This document shows positions 35,809 to 45,615 of a stretch of 64,000 nt of DNA, piece after piece. Origin of the DNA: TCS55 sp964343505 (GTDB taxonomy: Bacteria; Fidelibacterota; Marinisomatia; Marinisomatales; TCS55). Within the stretch, counting starts at the first letter, position 1. Each line of letters opens with the position of its first letter. The stretch lies in the NCBI GenBank assembly GCA_964343505.1, contig CAYFJU010000005.1, positions 1 through 64,000 on the forward strand. The letters are read 5' to 3'. The translations under genes were made by a program, and so were the position numbers. The notes under the pieces are model-generated. The model ran no database searches, was not told the DNA's origin, and saw only the letters and a list, made by a program, of their open reading frames with translations.

Positions 35809-37749
35809 ATGAACAGAAAACCCATTCTTCTTTTATTGACAATTGGTCTACTCATCCTCTCGTCCTGTACAAAGGAGACGCCGCCAAATATTGTACTCAT
35901 TTTTACCGACGATCAAGGATATGCGGATGTGGGCGTCTATGGGGCGAAAGGATACGAAACGCCCAATTTGGATCGGATGGCCGCTGAGGGTATGCGATTC
36001 ACCGATTTTCATGTATCCCAAGCGGTGTGCAGCGCTTCCCGGGCTGCTTTACTCACCGGCTGTTACTCAGAGCGTGTTTCTGTCCAGGGGGCTTACAACC
36101 ATACGGCCCGTATGGGCCTCAATCCTGATGAAGAAACCATCGCTGATATCCTGAAAAAAGAAGGCTATGCCACGGGAATCTTTGGGAAATGGCACTTAGG
36201 ACACCATGAACCCTTTTTACCGCTTAATCAGGGATTTGATGAATTTTTGGGGTTGCCCTATTCCAACGATATGTGGCCGGTTCATTATGATGGGACTTCC
36301 CTGATCAATGAAAAACATACCAAAAGCTTTTACCCGATATTGCCTCTCATCGAAGATAATAAAAAAGTGGATGAGATCCGCACCCTAGACGATCAGGGGA
36401 CCCTCACAACACGCTACACCGAAAGGGCGGTTGCGTTCATTGAAAAGAATAGGGATAATCCATTTTTTCTCTATGTGCCCCATTCCATGCCCCACGTCCC
36501 ATTGGGCGTTTCGGAAAAATTTAAAGGCAAAAGCGAACAGGGCATGTACGGCGATGTGATGATGGAAATTGACTGGTCCGTGGGCGAGATTTTAAAGACA
36601 CTCAAGGCCAATGGACTTGATGAAACTACCTTGGTCATTTTCACCAGTGATAACGGACCATGGATGAATTATGGCAACCACGCCGGATCGGCTCTGCCCT
36701 TAAGAGAAGGTAAAGGTGCTATGTGGGAGGGAGGCGCTCGTGTACCCGCCATCATGAGATGGCCCGGTAAAATACCGGAAGGCGCTGTATCCAATCAGTT
36801 GGCGGCGACCATAGATATCCTGCCCACAATTGCAGATATAACCGGGGGCGACCTTCCGGAGAAAATAATTGATGGAATAAGTTTTAAATCTCACTTGTTC
36901 GGAGAATCAGATCAAACACCCAGAAATGAGTACAATTATTATTATGCCGGTGAACTGGTGGCCGTGCGCCAGGGAAATTGGAAATTGACCTTTCCCCATG
37001 AATATCGCTCCTACCTTGGGGTTGAACCCGGGAATGACGGATTTCCGGGGCCCTATGCTCGTGGTAAGGCAGGCACTGAATTGTATGACCTTGAAAATGA
37101 TATCGGTGAATCCAACGATGTGGCTTACAAACATCCAGAAATTGTGGAACGATTAAAATCGCTCGGCCAAAAAACACGGGAAGAATTAGGGGACAGGTTG
37201 ACTCAAACCAAAGGGAATGGCGTTCGACCTCCGGGGCGGTTGGATCCTGAAAGGCCCAAAAAAGAAAGAAATGTAAATCATAAGGGGATGGGTAAAAAGG
37301 TTACCATCAAAAATGCATACAGTTCCCGGTACAGGGCTGGTGGGGATGGCGCTTTGGTTGATGGTCAACGGGGTTCAATCAACTTTCGGGATGAACTCTG
37401 GCAAGGGTATCAGTCCGTAGATTTTGAAGCGGTAGTGGATCTTGGCGAACTTACTTCAATTAATGAAATTGGTGTCAGTTTCATCCAGAACCAAAGTTCA
37501 TGGATTTTTTTCCCGAAAGAAGTGGAAATAGCTTTTTCAACAGATGGCCAATCCTACGAAGTGATCAAAACTGTCACCATTGATACTGAAATCTCTCTGG
37601 CCCACGAGATAAAAGAAATTTCGGCTCATGAATCCAGGTCAGGGCGGTTTGTAAAAGTGACTGCCCAAAATGTGTCCATCTGCCCGGAATGGCACCCCAG
37701 CGCCGGAGGTAAGGCATGGCTATTTGTAGATGAAATTGTAATCAAATAA
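35809..37749 (+). CDS. Sulfatase (S1 family) with C-terminal discoidin-like module, lipoprotein
   Basis: A 646-residue lipoprotein (LILSSC, Cys20). The sulfatase domain spans about residues 25-470, with CSASRAALLTG (formylglycine Cys74), FTDDQGYAD and GKWHLGHH. An approximately 145-residue C-terminal beta-sandwich (about 500-646) follows a charged linker. This module, ending with CPEWHPSAGGKAW, recurs at the ends of the GH20 enzyme at 37760 and the PHP protein at 60329. It resembles F5/8 type C (discoidin/CBM32) domains and probably binds the same glycan. It starts on the base after the previous stop. Confidence 0.9.
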   Translation: MNRKPILLLLTIGLLILSSCTKETPPNIVLIFTDDQGYADVGVYGAKGYETPNLDRMAAEGMRFTDFHVSQAVCSASRAALLTGCYSERVSVQGAYNHTARMGLNPDEETIADILKKEGYATGIFGKWHLGHHEPFLPLNQGFDEFLGLPYSNDMWPVHYDGTSLINEKHTKSFYPILPLIEDNKKVDEIRTLDDQGTLTTRYTERAVAFIEKNRDNPFFLYVPHSMPHVPLGVSEKFKGKSEQGMYGDVMMEIDWSVGEILKTLKANGLDETTLVIFTSDNGPWMNYGNHAGSALPLREGKGAMWEGGARVPAIMRWPGKIPEGAVSNQLAATIDILPTIADITGGDLPEKIIDGISFKSHLFGESDQTPRNEYNYYYAGELVAVRQGNWKLTFPHEYRSYLGVEPGNDGFPGPYARGKAGTELYDLENDIGESNDVAYKHPEIVERLKSLGQKTREELGDRLTQTKGNGVRPPGRLDPERPKKERNVNHKGMGKKVTIKNAYSSRYRAGGDGALVDGQRGSINFRDELWQGYQSVDFEAVVDLGELTSINEIGVSFIQNQSSWIFFPKEVEIAFSTDGQSYEVIKTVTIDTEISLAHEIKEISAHESRSGRFVKVTAQNVSICPEWHPSAGGKAWLFVDEIVIK

Positions 37750-37759
37750 TAGAAAGAAA

Positions 37760-40018
37760 ATGTTTAAAAAATTAATCTTCAGTTTGCTTGTCATGAATTC
37801 TTTCGGGTTCGGGGGATTCGAAGGAAAAAATATTTCAATCATTCCCAAACCCCACCATTTAAAGGTGAAATCAGGATACTTCAAGTTAAATGCAAAAACA
37901 AAGATCATTGTCCCAAACCAACAAGAAGTTGAGGAATTGGGAAACTTACTGGCGGATTATCTTTCACCGGCAACCGGATTTGATTTTCCCATAGACAATC
38001 AGTGTAAAGGTGAAAATAAAAATGCGATTCGTTTGGCAATCGTTTCATATCCCGACACTTTGGGACGTGAAGGCTATATTCTGAATGTAACAAAATCCGC
38101 AATCGTCTTAAAGGCCAATCAGTCAACAGGGCTTTTCAGGGGGATTCAAACCATTCGCCAATTGCTCCCGGCGGAAATAGAAAACCCAACTTCGGATAAT
38201 AAAAAGTGGCGTATTCCTTCTCTTGAGATTGTGGATAAACCCCGATTCCCATGGCGGGGAATGCTTTTGGATTGCGGCCGCCATTTCATGGAAAAAGATT
38301 TTATCAAGCGCTACATTGATTTATTGGCCTATCACAAAATGAACACACTCCATTGGCATTTAACCGAAGATCAGGGATGGCGGATTGAAATAAAAAAATA
38401 TCCAAAATTGACTGAAATTGGCGCTTGGCGTACCCAGCCTGATGGGTCCACTTATGGTGGATTTTATACTCAGGAAGACATAAAAGAAATTATTGCCTAT
38501 GCCCAATCCCGACACATAAACGTGATCCCTGAAATTGAACTACCCGGACACTCTGGCGCCGCTTTGGCATCCTATCCCGAATATTCCTGTATAGGTGGTC
38601 CCTTTGAAGTTGCATCCATTTGGGGCGTTCATAAGGATGTCTATTGTGCCGGGAATGACGACACCTTTTCATTTTTAGAAGATATCCTCACAGAGGTCAT
38701 TGACCTTTTTCCCGGGAAGTATATTCATATTGGGGGCGATGAATGCCCCAAAGACCGCTGGAAAGAATGTGAAAAATGTCAGCTCCGGGTTAAGAATGAA
38801 GGCCTGACCGATGAGCATGAACTGCAGAGTTATTTCATCAAACGGGTTGAAAAATTTTTGAATTCCAAAGGACGGCAGATCATCGGATGGGATGAAATTC
38901 TGGAAGGCGGTTTAGCACCGGGCGCCACGGTCCAATCCTGGCGGGGAATGGACGGGGGCATTGCAGCCGCAAAACAAGGACACGATGTCATTATGTCTCC
39001 CACATCCCATGCCTATTTTGATTATGATGTGTCTACCACAGATTTGCGCCAGGTGTATACATTTGATCCGGTCCCGAAAGAATTGACAGCAGAAGAATCC
39101 AAACATGTATTGGGTGGTGAATGCAATATGTGGACGGAGCGGGCACCCCAGGAATTGGTTGACAGTAAAATGTTTCCACGTATCCTGGCCATGACAGAGG
39201 TGTTATGGTCCGACCCTATAGGGAGGGATTATAAAGAATTCTATGATCGTGTCGAAATCCATTTTGAACGATTGGACCACTTAGGCGTAACCTATGGACC
39301 CGTTTCTCGCCCCATTTTTATCCGCCCGTCTTTCGATGCTGAAACCAAACAGATTTCTGTCAAAATTGAAGCAGGAGAACGTGGGTTGAGTATCCGTTAT
39401 ACAACCGATGGAAGCAAGCCAAGCCTTCGTTCTAAAAAGTATAAGAAAGGTTTAATGGTCAATAAAACAACGACCATTAAGGCGGCCGCATTTCGAAATG
39501 GTGGGCAATATGGAACCACTGCAACCCAGAAAATTGATCATCATTTGGCTGTGGGTCATCCCATTTCCGTAAAAGATAGATATGCTTCGAAATACTCGGG
39601 CGGAGGTGATTATGGAATGGTAGATGGCATCCGTGGATCAAACAATTTTAGAGACGGTTCTTGGCAGGGGTATGAATATTCTGACCTTAATGCCGTGATT
39701 GATTTGGGCAATGAAAAGGAATTAAATGCTATTGAAGCACGATTTCTGCAGAATAATAATTCCTGGATTTTCATGCCCGTGGCTGTGGAGTTTGCCCTTT
39801 CAATGGACGGGCAATTCTTTGAAACAATCCATATTGCGAAAAATGATGTTTCGCCCAAAACGACTGAAGCGATTTTAAAAGATTTCAAAACAGAAATGAA
39901 TGGTCGTAAAGCCCGATTTGTTCGGGTCCATGCAAAGAATCGGGGGACCTGTCCTGACTGGCATCCCGGGGCCGGGGGTAAATCCTGGATATTTTTGGAT
40001 GAAATTGTAATTAAGTAA
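37760..40018 (+). CDS. GH20 beta-N-acetylhexosaminidase with C-terminal discoidin-like module
   Basis: A 752-residue exported hexosaminidase. A signal peptide of about 18 residues is followed by a GH20b domain (about 25-155) and the catalytic TIM barrel (about 160-500) with HIGGDECPKDRW; Asp327-Glu328 are the catalytic pair of the substrate-assisted mechanism. Next come a chitobiase-like C-terminal segment (IRYTTDGSKPS, about 535-590) and the discoidin-like module (about 603-752, ending CPDWHPGAGGKSW) shared with two other proteins here. It removes terminal beta-GlcNAc or GalNAc, possibly after desulfation. Confidence 0.94.
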   Translation: MFKKLIFSLLVMNSFGFGGFEGKNISIIPKPHHLKVKSGYFKLNAKTKIIVPNQQEVEELGNLLADYLSPATGFDFPIDNQCKGENKNAIRLAIVSYPDTLGREGYILNVTKSAIVLKANQSTGLFRGIQTIRQLLPAEIENPTSDNKKWRIPSLEIVDKPRFPWRGMLLDCGRHFMEKDFIKRYIDLLAYHKMNTLHWHLTEDQGWRIEIKKYPKLTEIGAWRTQPDGSTYGGFYTQEDIKEIIAYAQSRHINVIPEIELPGHSGAALASYPEYSCIGGPFEVASIWGVHKDVYCAGNDDTFSFLEDILTEVIDLFPGKYIHIGGDECPKDRWKECEKCQLRVKNEGLTDEHELQSYFIKRVEKFLNSKGRQIIGWDEILEGGLAPGATVQSWRGMDGGIAAAKQGHDVIMSPTSHAYFDYDVSTTDLRQVYTFDPVPKELTAEESKHVLGGECNMWTERAPQELVDSKMFPRILAMTEVLWSDPIGRDYKEFYDRVEIHFERLDHLGVTYGPVSRPIFIRPSFDAETKQISVKIEAGERGLSIRYTTDGSKPSLRSKKYKKGLMVNKTTTIKAAAFRNGGQYGTTATQKIDHHLAVGHPISVKDRYASKYSGGGDYGMVDGIRGSNNFRDGSWQGYEYSDLNAVIDLGNEKELNAIEARFLQNNNSWIFMPVAVEFALSMDGQFFETIHIAKNDVSPKTTEAILKDFKTEMNGRKARFVRVHAKNRGTCPDWHPGAGGKSWIFLDEIVIK

Positions 40019-40025
40019 AAACGAA

Positions 40026-41345
40026 ATGAAAGCATACTCAGCACAAAAACCCAAAGTGATCTCAAGCCAATTTTTAATTCCCTTCATTCTGGTGGGTTTA
40101 TTGTTCCCCTTGTGGGGCTTCGCCAACGACATTACCAATCCCATGGTGGCGGCATTTAAAAATATTCTGTTAATCAGTAATTTTGAAAGCGCCCTGGTGC
40201 AGTTTGCCTTTTACGGCGGCTATTGTTTTATGGCCATCCCTGCGGCCATTTTCATCAAACGGTTTAATTATAAACAGGCCATTCTTATGGGCTTGGCCCT
40301 CTATTCCATTGGATGTATCCTGTTTATTCCATCGGGGAAAATGATGGCTTTTGAAGCATTTCTATTTTCCTATTTCGTCATGACTTGCGGCCTTTCCTTT
40401 TTAGAAACCAGCGCCAATCCCTATATCCTCTCTTTGGGGGAAGAAGCAACGGCCACCCAACGGTTAAACTTTGCCCAAGCTTTCAATCCATTGGGATCGC
40501 TGATGGGCATGTTTGTAGCCCGGGAGTTTATTCTGGCCAAATTGAACCCGGCCAGCGAAGCGGTGCGGCGGGATATTTCTCTGAGCGATCCCGGAACTTT
40601 TACCCAAATTCAACAGAATGACTTGGATGTTATTATCGGTCCCTACTTGATGTTGGGCATGGTGGTGCTGGTGGTGTTGGCCATATTTTTTATTTCCAAG
40701 CTCCCCGGTTCATCCACCGGGAATGGAAGTAAACTGGATTTAAAACCGACTCTGAAACGATTGTTTACCAATAAACGATACCTTGAAGGGGTGGGTGCCC
40801 AGGCCTTTTATGTAGGCGCCCAGATTATGTGTTGGACCTTTATCATCCATTACGGCGTGAATGAATTGGGCTTAACCGAGGCGGAAGCCCAATCCTATAA
40901 CATGATCGCTATGATCATTTTTGTCAGCAACCGTTTCGTATGTACCTATCTTTTGAAATTCTTTAACTCAGGCCAATTGCTTATGATACTCTCCTTTGGG
41001 GGAGGTCTATTTACCCTGGGTGCTATATTTATTTCAGGGATGGCGGGGTTATATTCTCTGATTGCGATTTCCGCTTGTATGTCCCTCATGTTTCCTACCA
41101 TTTACGGGATCGCCTTGAAAGGGTTGGGCGAGGATGCAAAATTGGGATCAGCAGGATTAATCATGGCGATTGGGGGCGGATCTCTCATGCCGCCATTACA
41201 AGGGGCCATCATGGATATGTCATCACTAACCATTGGTGATTTTGTCCTTTCAAGCACCAGAGCCAGTTTCGGATTACCATTTTTGTGCTTCATTATTATC
41301 GGTCTTTATGGGTGGAACTCAATGCGAATTCGCTTGAATCATTAA
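40026..41345 (+). CDS. fucP: L-fucose permease (MFS, FucP type)
   Basis: A 439-residue MFS transporter of the fucose:H+ symporter family. It has about 12 helices and the FucP hallmarks PLWGFANDITNPM in helix 1 and FLETSANPYILSLG in helix 4. It imports L-fucose for the six catabolic enzymes encoded directly downstream. Related members carry glucose, galactose or GlcNAc, but the adjacent fucose mutarotase and fuconate dehydratase genes support fucose. It starts 7 bp after the GH20 gene. Confidence 0.92.
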   Translation: MKAYSAQKPKVISSQFLIPFILVGLLFPLWGFANDITNPMVAAFKNILLISNFESALVQFAFYGGYCFMAIPAAIFIKRFNYKQAILMGLALYSIGCILFIPSGKMMAFEAFLFSYFVMTCGLSFLETSANPYILSLGEEATATQRLNFAQAFNPLGSLMGMFVAREFILAKLNPASEAVRRDISLSDPGTFTQIQQNDLDVIIGPYLMLGMVVLVVLAIFFISKLPGSSTGNGSKLDLKPTLKRLFTNKRYLEGVGAQAFYVGAQIMCWTFIIHYGVNELGLTEAEAQSYNMIAMIIFVSNRFVCTYLLKFFNSGQLLMILSFGGGLFTLGAIFISGMAGLYSLIAISACMSLMFPTIYGIALKGLGEDAKLGSAGLIMAIGGGSLMPPLQGAIMDMSSLTIGDFVLSSTRASFGLPFLCFIIIGLYGWNSMRIRLNH

Positions 41346-41357
41346 GAAGGGGAAACC

Positions 41358-41789
41358 ATGTTAAAAGGAATTTCACCCGTCGTTTCACCGGCCCTGCTTT
41401 ACACCCTCCACGTTATGGGCCACGGGGATGAAATTGTTTTGGCTGACGCCCATTTTCCAAATGAATCATTGAATGATAATGTGATTCGTGCCGATGGTGT
41501 GAGGATAAAGGACTTGTTGTTTGGGATTCTACCTTTATTCGAAATTGATTCATATATGGATGATGCCATTGTCATGATGGGACCCGTCCCGGGAGACACC
41601 CTTGATCTAAATGTGGAAAAAGAATATATGGTTCCCATAAATGAATTTGCCCCTGATGCACCACCCATTACACGGATTGAACGATTTTCCTTTTACGAAC
41701 GGGCGAAAAATGCCTATGCAATTTTGATGACTGGTGAACTTGCGAAGTATGGGAATATTATTTTGAAAAAAGGGGTGACACCGGTTTAA
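41358..41789 (+). CDS. fucU: L-fucose mutarotase
   Basis: A 143-residue protein of the RbsD/FucU family, which interconverts alpha and beta anomers of L-fucose. LKGISPVVSPALLYTLHVMGHGDEIVLADAHFP contains the conserved catalytic His and Asp (described here as two motifs, MGHGDE and DAHFP), and ERFSFYERAKNAYAI is near the C-terminus. AAGAAGGGGAAACC is a good ribosome binding site. It supplies the anomer used by the fucose dehydrogenase. Confidence 0.93.
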   Translation: MLKGISPVVSPALLYTLHVMGHGDEIVLADAHFPNESLNDNVIRADGVRIKDLLFGILPLFEIDSYMDDAIVMMGPVPGDTLDLNVEKEYMVPINEFAPDAPPITRIERFSFYERAKNAYAILMTGELAKYGNIILKKGVTPV

Positions 41790-41791
41790 TT

Positions 41792-43117
41792 ATGAGCCAC
41801 GTGAAGAATGTAACCGTAAAGGACATTCGGGTTCCGACCTCTGATGAGTTGTTGGGTTCCGACCCCTTCCATAAAAAACCTGATTATTCCTGTGTCTTGA
41901 CCACAATAGAATCAAGTTCCGGGAAAAAGGGTTTGTCCGTCGTATTTACCTGTGGGGCTGGGAATGATTGGTTGGCCTATGGAATTAATGAACTGATTCC
42001 ATTGGTTCAAAATTATACCATTGATGACTTTATAAAGAATCCGGGGGAGCTTTATCAAACCATATTAAACCATCATCAGTTAAGATGGTTGGGAGATGGT
42101 GTTTTTCGAATGGCTATGGGGGGTCTTATCAATGCCATGTGGGATCTATGGGCAAAAGAAGTTGAAAAACCTATGTGGAAATTGCTGGTTGATCTTGAGC
42201 CTGAAACGGTGATTGATTGCATTGATTGGCGACATTTAGAAGACAGTCTAACCCAACAGGAAGCACTGGACATTTTATCAAAAGGGGAGCGCCAAAAAAC
42301 TGAATTAGAAGCAAAACTCCGGAAAAAAGGATTAAAAGCCTACTGCACTGCCGGCTGGTTGGGACTTTCGAATGAACAAATTCTTGAAAAGATCAATGAA
42401 TTACAATCCAATGGATTCGATGCCTTCAAGTTAAAAGTGGGACAGGATTTAGAATTTGATAAATCCAGAATTCAATTCATACGAAATGCTATAGGGACGA
42501 ATTCAAAATTAATGTTGGATGCTAACCAGTTTTGGGGTGTGGATGAAGCAATCAATTACATGAAAGCGTTGGCAGATTTTAATATCACATGGATCGAAGA
42601 ACCCACTGCCCGGGACGATTTTTTGGGATTCCAAAAAATTTCTGAGGCCCTCAATCCATTGGGGTTAAAAGTTGCTGCCGGTGAGCAAATTCAGTCCCCT
42701 GTAATTTTTAAACAAATGCTCAGCAGCGGCGCAATACAGTTTGCACAAATTGATGCCTCTCGAATGGGATGCATTAATGATGTTATGGGTATTATTCTTT
42801 TGGCGGCGAAATATGAAGTACCCGTTTGTCCCCATGGTGGGGGGATCGGTCTTTGCAATATGATACGTCATTTAGCTGCTTGGGATCAGATATCAGTGGC
42901 TGGCCATTCCAAAACCCAGATGGTTGAATATATTGATTTCCTGCAAGAGGGTGTTTTTGAAACTCCGATAGAAGTGAAAAATGGCGCTTATGTTATGCCA
43001 TCGAATCCTGGTTGGGGATTGGAAATGGAACAGGATTTCATTTCAAAATATATTTTTCCCGATGGACCGGTTTGGCGCGACAGGGAAGGGCCCAGTGGTG
43101 TTACATTTCTGGCTTGA
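41792..43117 (+). CDS. fucD: L-fuconate dehydratase
   Basis: A 441-residue enolase-superfamily dehydratase that converts L-fuconate to 2-keto-3-deoxy-L-fuconate. The active-site Lys lies in FDAFKLKVG, metal ligands are Asp in LMLDANQFW, Glu in WIEEPTARDD and Glu in AAGEQIQSP, and the general-acid/base His is in CPHGGGIGLCNM. The N-terminal DIRVPTSDELLGSDPFH stretch and the length are characteristic of FUCD as opposed to mandelate or galactarate enzymes. It starts two bases after fucU. Confidence 0.93.
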   Translation: MSHVKNVTVKDIRVPTSDELLGSDPFHKKPDYSCVLTTIESSSGKKGLSVVFTCGAGNDWLAYGINELIPLVQNYTIDDFIKNPGELYQTILNHHQLRWLGDGVFRMAMGGLINAMWDLWAKEVEKPMWKLLVDLEPETVIDCIDWRHLEDSLTQQEALDILSKGERQKTELEAKLRKKGLKAYCTAGWLGLSNEQILEKINELQSNGFDAFKLKVGQDLEFDKSRIQFIRNAIGTNSKLMLDANQFWGVDEAINYMKALADFNITWIEEPTARDDFLGFQKISEALNPLGLKVAAGEQIQSPVIFKQMLSSGAIQFAQIDASRMGCINDVMGIILLAAKYEVPVCPHGGGIGLCNMIRHLAAWDQISVAGHSKTQMVEYIDFLQEGVFETPIEVKNGAYVMPSNPGWGLEMEQDFISKYIFPDGPVWRDREGPSGVTFLA

Positions 43118-43138
43118 TCAAGGAAAAGGAGGAATGAC

Positions 43139-43906
43139 TTGAGTCAATTTAGTTTATCCGGAAAACAGGCAGTCATTACTGGCGGATCCAGTGGAATTGG
43201 AAATAGTATCGCCAAAAAATTCATCCAACAGGGTGCTTCCGTCCATATTTTGGATTTAGATGACAGCCAGTTAGCATTTGAAGAATTTGGGAAAGATAAA
43301 GTTACCGTTCATTCTTGTGACGTAAGTGATCAGTCAAATGTGAATGCTGTATTTGAATCAATTGGAGCGGATCAACCCATTGATATTTTGGTGAACAATG
43401 CAGGCATTGCCCATGTGGGCAATGTGGAGGCAACATCGGGAAATGACCTGGACAAAATCTATAGTGTGAATGTGAAAGGTGTTTATCATTGCCTCCATGC
43501 ATGTATACCGATTATGAAATCGAACGGGGGCGGTGTCATTTTGAATTTGGCATCCATCGCAGCCACAGTTGGCCTTCCGGACCGCTTCGCATATTCAATG
43601 AGTAAAGGCGCTGTGGTGAGTATGACACTTTCAGTGGCCAAAGATTATTTATCGGATAATATCCGCTGTAACAGCATTTCCCCGGCCAGGGTACATACTC
43701 CCTTCGTGGATGGATTCATTGCTGAAAACTATCCCGGTCAGGAAAAGGAAATGTTTGAAAAATTATCCAAAACACAGCCCATTGGCAGGATGGGAAAACC
43801 GGAAGAAATCGCTGATTTGGCACTCTTTCTGTGTTCAGATGAAGCAGCATTTATTACCGGGGTGGATTATCCAATAGACGGCGGTTTTAAAACATTAAAT
43901 ACGTGA
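43139..43906 (+). CDS. SDR oxidoreductase, likely 2-keto-3-deoxy-L-fuconate dehydrogenase
   Basis: A 255-residue short-chain dehydrogenase: TGGSSGIG cofactor loop near residue 15, NNAGIA, catalytic Ser in NLASIAA and Tyr/Lys in YSMSK, and the C-terminal PIDGGF. AAAGGAGG seven bases before a TTG fixes the start. Placed between fuconate dehydratase and the FAH-family hydrolase, it most probably oxidises 2-keto-3-deoxy-L-fuconate to the 2,4-diketo form. The other SDR at 45616 is then the fucose dehydrogenase; the two roles could be swapped. Confidence 0.85.
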   Translation: MSQFSLSGKQAVITGGSSGIGNSIAKKFIQQGASVHILDLDDSQLAFEEFGKDKVTVHSCDVSDQSNVNAVFESIGADQPIDILVNNAGIAHVGNVEATSGNDLDKIYSVNVKGVYHCLHACIPIMKSNGGGVILNLASIAATVGLPDRFAYSMSKGAVVSMTLSVAKDYLSDNIRCNSISPARVHTPFVDGFIAENYPGQEKEMFEKLSKTQPIGRMGKPEEIADLALFLCSDEAAFITGVDYPIDGGFKTLNT

Positions 43907-43907
43907 A

Positions 43908-44771
43908 ATGAAATTAATTCGATTAGGTGAAACAGGGGCTGAAAAACCCGGTGTAATTCTTCCCGATGGCAGAATGGTTGATGTAAGTGGTTTTGGGCAG
44001 GACTATGATGAAGCATTCTTCGGAAAAGATGGGTTAGGCGCATTAAAATCCTGGATTAACGATAACATATCCTCTTTGCCAGAAGTTGCTCCTGGTACGA
44101 GGCTGGGGCCTCCGATTAAAAGGCCATCCAAAATTGTGTGCATCGGGCTCAACTATGCGAAACACGCGGCCGAAAGCGGCATGGAAATTCCGGAAGAGCC
44201 GGTGATCTTTTTTAAATCCACTTCCGCTATCGTTGGGCCGAATGATGACCTTATCATCCCGAAAAATGGTTCAAAAGTCGATTGGGAGGTGGAGTTGGGT
44301 GTCGTCATCGGGAAAAAAGCCAATTATGTAACTGAGGAAGAAGCAATGGATCATGTTGCCGGCTACCTCCTCCATAACGATTACAGTGAACGGGCATTTC
44401 AGTTGGAGAGGAGCGGCCAGTGGGTTAAAGGGAAAAGTTCGGATACATTCGCACCCATTGGACCCTTTTTGGCCACAAAGGATGAAATTGATGATCCTCA
44501 CAATCTTGATTTGTGGCTAAAGGTGAATGGCGAAATGATGCAAGAAGGGAATACTTCCGACTTTATTTTTAATATTCCACAGTTAGTGAGTTATGTGAGT
44601 CAATTTATGAGTCTATTTCCAGGGGACATTATTTCAACTGGGACACCCAGGGGCGTCGGACTGGGTATGGATCCACCAAAGTATCTTCAATCGGGTGACA
44701 GGGTTGAATTGGGCATTAGTGGTCTGGGGAAATCCTGCCAACTGGTTAAGTCATTTGAGGAAGCGAGCTGA
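43908..44771 (+). CDS. FAH-family hydrolase, likely 2,4-diketo-3-deoxy-L-fuconate hydrolase
   Basis: A 287-residue fumarylacetoacetate hydrolase-family protein. The C-terminal domain carries CIGLNYAKHAAE, FFKSTSAIVGP, the metal ligands in DWEVELGVVIG and NDYSERAFQ, and ISTGTPRGVG. It cleaves the diketo acid to pyruvate and L-lactate, the final step of the non-phosphorylative fucose route. The N-terminal 70 residues form the small FAH N-domain. LutABC genes downstream would consume the lactate formed. Confidence 0.9.
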   Translation: MKLIRLGETGAEKPGVILPDGRMVDVSGFGQDYDEAFFGKDGLGALKSWINDNISSLPEVAPGTRLGPPIKRPSKIVCIGLNYAKHAAESGMEIPEEPVIFFKSTSAIVGPNDDLIIPKNGSKVDWEVELGVVIGKKANYVTEEEAMDHVAGYLLHNDYSERAFQLERSGQWVKGKSSDTFAPIGPFLATKDEIDDPHNLDLWLKVNGEMMQEGNTSDFIFNIPQLVSYVSQFMSLFPGDIISTGTPRGVGLGMDPPKYLQSGDRVELGISGLGKSCQLVKSFEEAS

Positions 44772-44773
44772 AA

Positions 44774-45604
44774 TTGAGAATTGATGCCCACCAGCATTTC
44801 TGGCATTATGACCCTGTTGAATATGAGTGGATTGATGAAAACATGGGTGTCTTGAAACAGGATTATCTTCCCCATCACTTGGGCCCTTTGCTGGAGGGCA
44901 AGGGCTTTGACGGTTGTGTAGCCGTTCAGGCGCGGCAAACGGAAGGGGAAACTGAATTCCTGTTGCAGTGTGCCGCCCAGATCAGTTTTATCAAAGGTGT
45001 GGTTGGATGGGTAAACCTCTGTGATCCGAATGTTGGGGACAGGTTACACCATTTTTCACAATTCAATAAATTTTGCGGGGTCCGCCATATCGTTCAAACA
45101 GAACCGGATGATGATTTTATGCTCCAAAAGGCATTTCAATTTGGAATCAGTAAGATGTCAGAATTTGATTTGGCTTATGATATTTTAATATTTCAGAAAC
45201 ATTTAGGTCCCGCCTATGAACTGGCTAAAAAATTTCCGAATCAAAGGTTTGTGATTGATCACATTTCCAAACCCAATATCAAGGACGGAGATATCAAAAA
45301 TTGGGAAGTTGGTATGACCCGATTGGCCGAATGTGAAAATGTATATTGTAAAGTGTCTGGGTTGGTCACGGAAGCCTCCTGGGATGAATGGAAACCAGAA
45401 GATTTCACGCCTTATTTGGATGTTGTTATTTCCCGGTTTGGTATGGATCGAATCATGATCGGATCCGATTGGCCCGTTTGTCTTTTAGGTGGTAATTATG
45501 ACAAGGTGATTCGAATTGTTACCGATTATATTTCATCTTTTTCGAACGAAGAACAGGAAAAAGTGTTGGGTTTGAATGCGGCCAAATTTTACCAATTGAA
45601 TTAA
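44774..45604 (+). CDS. Amidohydrolase, likely L-fuconolactone hydrolase
   Basis: A 276-residue TIM-barrel hydrolase of the amidohydrolase_2 family. DAHQHFWHY gives the N-terminal HxH metal motif, FVIDHISKP a later His, and GSDWPVCLLGG the C-terminal Asp. Members of this group open sugar lactones; with the neighbours, L-fucono-1,5-lactone to L-fuconate is the obvious step. The start is a TTG at 44774, two bases after the FAH gene; no ATG lies close enough. Confidence 0.89.
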   Translation: MRIDAHQHFWHYDPVEYEWIDENMGVLKQDYLPHHLGPLLEGKGFDGCVAVQARQTEGETEFLLQCAAQISFIKGVVGWVNLCDPNVGDRLHHFSQFNKFCGVRHIVQTEPDDDFMLQKAFQFGISKMSEFDLAYDILIFQKHLGPAYELAKKFPNQRFVIDHISKPNIKDGDIKNWEVGMTRLAECENVYCKVSGLVTEASWDEWKPEDFTPYLDVVISRFGMDRIMIGSDWPVCLLGGNYDKVIRIVTDYISSFSNEEQEKVLGLNAAKFYQLN

Positions 45605-45615
45605 AGAGATTATCC